Positions 61,768-64,000 of a stretch of 64,000 nucleotides of DNA are shown piece by piece. The notes under the pieces are model-generated. The model had not been told where the DNA came from and did not search any database. It worked only from the letters and a program-made list of their open reading frames with translations. Each line of letters begins with the position of its first letter. Positions within the stretch are counted from its first letter, which is position 1. The stretch is from Candidatus Hydrogenedentota bacterium (GTDB taxonomy: Bacteria; Hydrogenedentota; Hydrogenedentia; Hydrogenedentales; SLHB01), in contig JADLHJ010000069.1 in the NCBI GenBank assembly GCA_020848835.1, positions 116,533 through 180,532 on the forward strand, in the 5' to 3' direction. The position numbers and the translations under genes were made by a program.

Positions 61768-63039
61768 ATGACAGACGCGGCAGCAATTCTTGCGCCACCC
61801 ACGATTCAAAAACCGGCGGGACGTGTCATTTCCATCGACGCACTGCGCGGTTTCGATATGTTCTGGATAGCCGGCGGCGAGGGCATCGTGAGCGCGTTGA
61901 ACGCGGCAAGCCAGTCAACGCCAATTCAGTTTGTATCCAAGCAACTGCATCACGTGAGCTGGCAAGGCTTCGTTTTCTACGATCTCATCTTTCCGCTGTT
62001 TGTATTTCTCGTGGGTATGTCCATTGTTTTTTCGCTGGATCGCATTATCGAAAAGGAAGGCCTGCGCGCGGCGCACATGCGCATCGTCCGCCGCTTTGCG
62101 CTCCTCTATCTGCTTGCGATATTGAAAGACAGCGGAATCAGCGATCTCGCAAGCGAAAGTCCTTTCAGTGGCGTGTTGCAACGCATGGCGTGGTGTTATT
62201 TGTTCACGGCGTTGCTCTATTGCAATCTCAAGCGGCGCGGATTGGCCATTGTGTTTGCAATTATTCTTGTAGGCTATTGGGTGCTTAACACATTTGTTGC
62301 CGCGCCGAACTTCAGCGAGGCACTGGCGGCGGGCGCAGTACCCGCGAAAGAGCAGATCGTGCAGGGCGCCGTCGCGTCCCGATTCCCGCACTCGTACCGG
62401 AGTGAGTACAACATCGTCACATGGTTTGATTCGAAGTACCTGCCCTTCCGCGAAGCAGGTCAGCGTTACGATCCGGAAGGTTTGTTGAGCACGTTTTCGG
62501 CGGTATCGACTTGCTTGCTTGGTGTGTTCGCAGGCTATGCGATGCGCAACGCGAATCTCGTACCTTGGAAACGGGCAGCAGGATTTATCGCCGTGGGCGT
62601 GGTGTTATGTGCGCTCGGTTATGCTTGGTCGGGATCGTTTGACTCGCATATGTGGGACGAGGGGCGCACTCCGCCAAATGTGGACGTTGGCCTGCTTTGG
62701 TGGCAAATGCCCGTCATCAAGAAGATTTGGACATCGTCGTATGTGCTTGTCGCAGGCGGATACAGTTGCGTGCTGGTTGGGTTGTTTTCGCTGATAGTGG
62801 ATGTGTTCAAGTTCGAGAAGTGGGCTGTTCCGTTTATATGGATTGGGGCGAACCCGCTTGCTGTATATCTTGCGCAGGATTTTATTGCGTTTGAGGATCT
62901 TGGCAATCGAATTGCGGGCGGACCGCTTGCAGCGATATTTGGATCGTATGCGCCGCTGGTGCCGGCTACGGCGACTGTGGTTTGCGTGTTTTTGTTTGCG
63001 CGTTTTTTGTATAAGCGGCAGATATTTTTGCGGGTTTAA
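61768..63039 (+). CDS. Acyltransferase-like membrane protein (HGSNAT/DUF5009 family)
   Basis: A 423-residue polytopic protein of the family that includes bacterial relatives of heparan-alpha-glucosaminide N-acetyltransferase (COG4299). Typical blocks are RVISIDALRGFDMFWIAGGE, SWQGFVFYDLIFPLFVFLVG, GVLQRMAWCYLFTALLY, and PFIWIGANPLAVYLAQDFIA. About ten helices are evident. The conserved His of the family may be in KQLHHVSWQGF. It would move acetyl groups across the membrane onto glycans, but the bacterial substrates are unknown. The stop codon abuts the end of the convergent permease gene. Confidence 0.83.
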   Translation: MTDAAAILAPPTIQKPAGRVISIDALRGFDMFWIAGGEGIVSALNAASQSTPIQFVSKQLHHVSWQGFVFYDLIFPLFVFLVGMSIVFSLDRIIEKEGLRAAHMRIVRRFALLYLLAILKDSGISDLASESPFSGVLQRMAWCYLFTALLYCNLKRRGLAIVFAIILVGYWVLNTFVAAPNFSEALAAGAVPAKEQIVQGAVASRFPHSYRSEYNIVTWFDSKYLPFREAGQRYDPEGLLSTFSAVSTCLLGVFAGYAMRNANLVPWKRAAGFIAVGVVLCALGYAWSGSFDSHMWDEGRTPPNVDVGLLWWQMPVIKKIWTSSYVLVAGGYSCVLVGLFSLIVDVFKFEKWAVPFIWIGANPLAVYLAQDFIAFEDLGNRIAGGPLAAIFGSYAPLVPATATVVCVFLFARFLYKRQIFLRV

Positions 63040-63861
63040 TCAGCCTTTCAGCGCACCGGCGGATATGCCCTGGATGAATTGGCGTTGGAACAGCAGAAAT
63101 GCGATGACCAGTGGTAGCGTCGCGAGAAAGCTTGCTGCCATCACCTGACCGAAGGGCGTGCGCATCTCGCCTTGCAATAAATAGATCGTGAGGGGCAGCG
63201 TGTACATGCGCTCTTCGCGCAGCACGATGAATGCCCACATCAAGTTGTTCCAATTCCCAATGAGCACCAGAATTCCCAAGGCCGCCAGCGATGGACGCAG
63301 CATGGGTAGCGCAACGCGCCAGTAAATCCCGAATTCGGAGCATCCGTCTATGCGCGCGGCATGAACGAGATCGCGGTGGACGCTTTGCAGTGTTGCCTGG
63401 CGCATCCAAAAAATTCCGAATGCATTCGCAGCGCCGGGCACGATCATCGCCCAATAGGTGTTCACGGCGTGCAGTTTGCAGAGTATGATGAATACTGGGA
63501 TGAGCGTTACGACGCCGGGGACCATCATGGTGCCGAGCACGAATGCGAAAAGCGCGTTGCGGCCGGGGGCTTCCGGATAGACAGCAAAGGCATAGCCCGC
63601 CAGGGAACAGAGACAGAGGGCGAGTGTGCAATGGCCGAGCGCAATGATGACCGAATTCGCAAACGAGCGCGGAAGGTTAGTGTGTTCGAACAGCTCGGTA
63701 AAGTTACTCAAATACAAGGTGTGCGGGAAGAACTGCGGCGGCGAGGTGAATATTTGGTCTTGCGGCTTGAACGCGGAAATGACGAGCCAATACATCGGAA
63801 ACGCAAAAAGCAACGCGGCGGCGCTGAGCGCCGTGTAGGTGAATATACGACTGGGTTTCAT
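63040..63861 (-). CDS. Sugar ABC transporter permease, MalG/UgpE type
   Basis: A 273-residue inner-membrane permease of a carbohydrate ABC importer with six helices. The EAA loop reads VHAARIDGCSEFGIYWRVAL with the conserved G and following LPMLRP. The N-terminal region has MYWLVISAFKPQDQI and the C-terminal helix LPLVIAFLLFQRQFIQGIS-AGALKG, typical of the MalG/LacG group. I start at the ATG at 63861 rather than the longer reading. It lies seven bases after the stop codon of a MalF-type permease gene. Confidence 0.9.
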   Translation of the reverse strand: MKPSRIFTYTALSAAALLFAFPMYWLVISAFKPQDQIFTSPPQFFPHTLYLSNFTELFEHTNLPRSFANSVIIALGHCTLALCLCSLAGYAFAVYPEAPGRNALFAFVLGTMMVPGVVTLIPVFIILCKLHAVNTYWAMIVPGAANAFGIFWMRQATLQSVHRDLVHAARIDGCSEFGIYWRVALPMLRPSLAALGILVLIGNWNNLMWAFIVLREERMYTLPLTIYLLQGEMRTPFGQVMAASFLATLPLVIAFLLFQRQFIQGISAGALKG

Positions 63862-63868
63862 TGTGCGA

Positions 63869-64000
63869 TCACAATTCCGAACGGCGTTGCACGCGGAAGA
63901 TGAGCAGCGATGCGATGAAAACGAACAGCGCGACGGTGTATGCAAGCGTTGATGCGTAGCCGAACTTAAAGTCGATGAAGGACGAATTGAAAATATAGAG
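63869..64000 (-). CDS. Sugar ABC transporter permease, MalF type (C-terminal fragment at window edge)
   Basis: Only the last 43 codons are in the window. They read as IDFKFGYASTLAYTVALFVF followed by IASLLIFRVQRRSEL and a TGA stop, which matches the last helix and basic tail of MalF/UgpA-type permeases. It precedes the MalG-type permease gene by seven bases in the same operon. The rest of the gene, and probably a substrate-binding protein, lie beyond the window. Confidence 0.8.
   Translation of the reverse strand, partial: LYIFNSSFIDFKFGYASTLAYTVALFVFIASLLIFRVQRRSEL

Noticed and set aside
1..64000. tRNA, rRNA, CRISPR arrays and insertion sequences
   Set aside because: I looked for T-loop sequences, regularly spaced repeats and transposase motifs and saw none that would stand up.

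Overview
The window looks like a chromosomal segment of a Gram-negative bacterium related to the Planctomycetota, Lentisphaerota and Candidatus Hydrogenedentota. This rests on a pseudopilin with the H-X9/10-DG C-terminus, a PEP-CTERM/exosortase exopolysaccharide system, an NfeD/FloA cluster, an ECF sigma factor fused to carboxypeptidase-regulatory-like domains, and a meso-DAP-type MurE. The assignment is inferred from gene content only. I saw no rRNA, tRNA, CRISPR array or insertion sequence.

Layout. 1-7.9 kb (+): a pseudopilin, an ankyrin lipoprotein, a VapBC-type pair whose toxin lacks the first catalytic Asp, and two tandem secreted glycosidase-like paralogues, each followed by a similar GC-rich hairpin. 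7.9-11.7 kb (-): a DUF4173 membrane protein, a small membrane protein, uppS, a winged-helix regulator and its membrane partner. Matching inverted repeats lie upstream of uppS and of the regulator operon. 12.4-14.9 kb (+): a CNNM/CBS transporter-like protein and a glycosyltransferase. 14.9-33.2 kb (-): one long, tightly overlapping exopolysaccharide/exosortase locus (enhancer-binding protein, Wza-like exporter, Wzc-like kinase, WecG/TagA transferase, two large TPR proteins flanking an exosortase-EpsI fusion, flippase, two glycosyltransferases, O-antigen ligase). A PEP-CTERM protein follows at 33.7-34.4 kb (-).

35.2-40.2 kb (+) is an NfeD/FloA membrane-domain cluster. 40.2-43.1 kb (-) is a frameshifted sigma factor/Cna-B-like fusion. 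A dienelactone hydrolase (+) and a degenerate GGDEF protein (-) follow. At 44.9-48.0 kb (+) sit a receiver-pseudokinase and an NtrC-family regulator whose own receiver has lost the phospho-accepting Asp. 48.4-60.6 kb (+) is a dcw peptidoglycan/division cluster: mraZ, a STAS gene, rsmH, ftsL, ftsI, murE, murF, mraY, murD, ftsW, murG. It is followed by an HD-GYP protein and an acyltransferase-like membrane protein, and the window ends inside a sugar ABC transporter operon (-).

The main new observation is a candidate sigma-54 regulon. A 16-bp inverted repeat, TTGTC-N6-GACAA, occurs upstream of the PEP-CTERM gene, upstream of the degenerate GGDEF gene and upstream of the exopolysaccharide enhancer-binding protein. 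In the first two cases it lies about 120-130 bp upstream of a good -24/-12 sigma-54 promoter. The window encodes two enhancer-binding proteins with very similar Fis-type recognition helices that could bind these sites, which would join surface-protein sorting, exopolysaccharide export and the atypical phosphorelay into one circuit.
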